The notes below the pieces were generated by a model that saw only the letters and a list, made by a program, of their open reading frames with translations, searched no databases and was not told the DNA's origin. A program made the translations under genes and the position numbers. From NCBI GenBank assembly GCA_003524365.1, contig DQHS01000218.1, positions 4,837 through 12,110 of the forward strand: a stretch of DNA of 7,274 bases, given 5' to 3'. Below, piece after piece: positions 6,434 to 7,274 of the stretch (position 1 is its first letter; each line of letters begins with the position of its first letter). Source of the stretch: Cellvibrio sp. Lineage in GTDB: Bacteria > Pseudomonadota > Gammaproteobacteria > Pseudomonadales > Cellvibrionaceae.

Positions 6434-7096
6434 TTAACGCGGAAAGAGGGTTTTTACACCCTCTTTGGTGCCGAGTAGCAATACATCAGCCGGTTGCACT
6501 GCAAACAAACCGTTGGTGACTACTCCGGTAATTTGGTTGACTCGGGTTTCCAATCCAACCGGGTCGATAATCTGCAAGTTGTACACGTCGAGAATCACAT
6601 TGCCGTTATCCGTCACCACACCATCGCGATACACGGGTGTGCCGCCCAGTTTCACCAGTTCGCGGGCGACGTAGGAGCGCGCCATGGGGATAACTTCCAC
6701 CGGCAGCGGGAACTTGCCCAGGGTGTCGACCAGCTTGGAGCCATCGGCGATGCAGATGAATTTGTCCGCCGCCGAGGTCACGATCTTCTCCCGCGTCAAT
6801 GCCGCGCCGCCGCCCTTGATCATCGCGCCCTGGGCGTTGATCTCGTCAGCGCCGTCGATATAGACCGGCAGCGAATCCACCTCATTGAGATCGAATACGC
6901 GGATGCCATGCGAGCGCAGCCGGGCCGCCGTGGCTTCCGAGGAGGCGACGGCACCCCGGATACGGTCGCGCATCTTGCCCAGTTCGTCGATGAAGAAATT
7001 GGCGGTGGAACCGGTGCCAACGCCGATGATGGCGCCGTCTTCCACGTAATCGATCGCTGCGCGGGCAACCGCCTGCTTTTGTTCGTCCTGGGTCAT
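6434..7096 (-). CDS. rpiA: Ribose-5-phosphate isomerase A
   Basis: RpiA interconverts ribose 5-phosphate and ribulose 5-phosphate in the cytoplasmic non-oxidative pentose phosphate pathway. From the chosen ATG the protein is 220 residues, against 219 in E. coli, and it aligns along its whole length. The phosphate-binding loop GVGTGSTANFF is at 25-35, DGADEIN at 81-87 and KGGGAALTREK at 94-104. Residues equivalent to E. coli Asp81, Asp84, Lys94 and Glu103 are all present, so activity is expected. The frame extends 17 codons upstream to a TTG, but MTQDEQ matches the known family start, so 7096 is preferred, even though no strong Shine-Dalgarno precedes it. GC content appears higher here than in the neighbouring regulator gene. 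It sits 73 nt after the end of an unrecognised gene and 17 nt before the regulator. It is a core gene; any link to the sugar-use genes is by position only. Confidence 0.97.
   Translation of the reverse strand: MTQDEQKQAVARAAIDYVEDGAIIGVGTGSTANFFIDELGKMRDRIRGAVASSEATAARLRSHGIRVFDLNEVDSLPVYIDGADEINAQGAMIKGGGAALTREKIVTSAADKFICIADGSKLVDTLGKFPLPVEVIPMARSYVARELVKLGGTPVYRDGVVTDNGNVILDVYNLQIIDPVGLETRVNQITGVVTNGLFAVQPADVLLLGTKEGVKTLFPR
6443..6466 (-). other. 8-bp inverted repeat in the last codons of rpiA
   Basis: The arms aaagaggg (6443-6450) and ccctcttt (6459-6466) pair perfectly around an 8-nt loop, within the codons for KEGVKTLFP at the rpiA 3' end. In the transcript the stem is followed by CCGCG and then an A run, not a U tract, so it is not a canonical terminator. 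It might weaken read-through into the regulator gene or protect the rpiA mRNA end. Confidence 0.45.
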
Positions 7097-7125
7097 GATG
7101 GTGAAGGCAAAAAGGGAAAAGCGGC

Positions 7126-7131
7126 ATTTTA
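7126..7131 (-). promoter_or_regulatory. Weak candidate -10 element (TAAAAT) for rpiA
   Basis: The complement reads TAAAAT, five of six matches to TATAAT, about 30 nt before the rpiA start. A transcript starting some 7 nt downstream would have a leader of about 20 nt. No convincing -35 hexamer is found at 16-18 nt upstream, so this is tentative. Confidence 0.25.
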
Positions 7132-7169
7132 CGCGCTTGGCCTTCAAACGTCCTTCATTCAGGCATCGT

Positions 7170-7274
7170 TCAGACGCTGGTTTCTTCCCCGCTGGTCTTG
7201 CGCGGATAGATGCGCAGCAGCACGATGCGCGGTCCGTTCATCTTCTTGACCACCACGTCGAACTGGGCAAAGGC
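7170..7274 (-). CDS. C-terminal 34 codons of an unrecognised protein (5' end outside window)
   Basis: A minus-strand frame is open from the right edge to a TGA at 7170-7172 and encodes AFAQFDVVVKKMNGPRIVLL (the first 20 residues), then RIYPRKTSGEETSV. The strand-turn-strand pattern (DVVVKKMNGPRIVLLRIYP) followed by a polar tail looks like a genuine protein end, and the frame is uninterrupted, but it is short. I do not recognise the family. It precedes rpiA by 73 nt on the same strand, and no terminator is evident between them, so co-transcription with rpiA is possible. Confidence 0.5.
   Translation of the reverse strand, partial: AFAQFDVVVKKMNGPRIVLLRIYPRKTSGEETSV

Noticed and set aside
6443..6466. 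Rho-independent terminator for rpiA
   Set aside because: The stem is good but no U tract follows on the minus strand, and it lies inside the coding region.
7097..7147. N-terminal extension of RpiA from a TTG start at 7147
   Set aside because: The extra 17 residues do not match the family; MTQDEQ aligns exactly with the known RpiA N-terminus. A candidate -10 element also lies inside the extension.
6494..7249. A 251-codon plus-strand open frame opposite rpiA
   Set aside because: It is antisense to a gene conserved along its whole length with all catalytic residues. The translation has no recognisable pattern and is a by-product of high GC codon use in rpiA.

Overview
The window looks like chromosomal DNA from a polysaccharide-degrading gammaproteobacterium, most plausibly a Cellvibrio-like member of the Cellvibrionaceae. 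That is an inference. It rests on an RpiA very close to the enterobacterial/pseudomonad form lying beside a carbohydrate-use set: a TonB-dependent receptor, a Tat-exported GH43 glycosidase, a chemoreceptor and a membrane-bound AraC-type regulator. No rRNA, tRNA, CRISPR array, transposase or phage gene was seen.

Layout. Bases 1-543 (+) are the last 180 codons of a TonB-dependent outer-membrane receptor. Bases 544-774 are non-coding and structured: three tandem 34-bp units run into a REP-like pair of inverted palindromes, followed by a strong bidirectional terminator serving two convergent genes. Everything from 775 to the right edge is on the minus strand. Read in the direction of transcription (right to left) it holds: the last 34 codons of an unrecognised gene; rpiA; an AraC-family regulator with two membrane segments; a 259-nt gap with a small inverted repeat and a possible 26-codon ORF; a pirin-like bicupin; a GH43 glycosidase with a C-terminal jelly-roll domain; and a methyl-accepting chemotaxis protein. 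The gaps are 73, 17, 259, 52 and 72 nt.

How the parts may work together (inference). The membrane-bound regulator has a periplasmic beta-rich domain resembling carbohydrate-binding jelly rolls, so it could sense a sugar in the periplasm and switch on the pirin-GH43 pair just downstream. The GH43 enzyme would trim a pentose- or galactose-containing oligosaccharide in the periplasm after uptake by the TonB-dependent receptor, and the chemoreceptor could steer cells towards the same nutrient. RpiA is a housekeeping pentose-phosphate enzyme and is probably only a neighbour, although the regulator sits 17 nt downstream of it with no clear terminator between.

The points most worth a second look are the pirin homologue that lacks all four expected metal ligands, the architecture of the membrane-anchored regulator, the partly triplicated REP-like element, and the hairpins embedded in the last codons of the GH43 and rpiA genes. 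I see no clear evidence for a wholly new system; the novelty is in these details.
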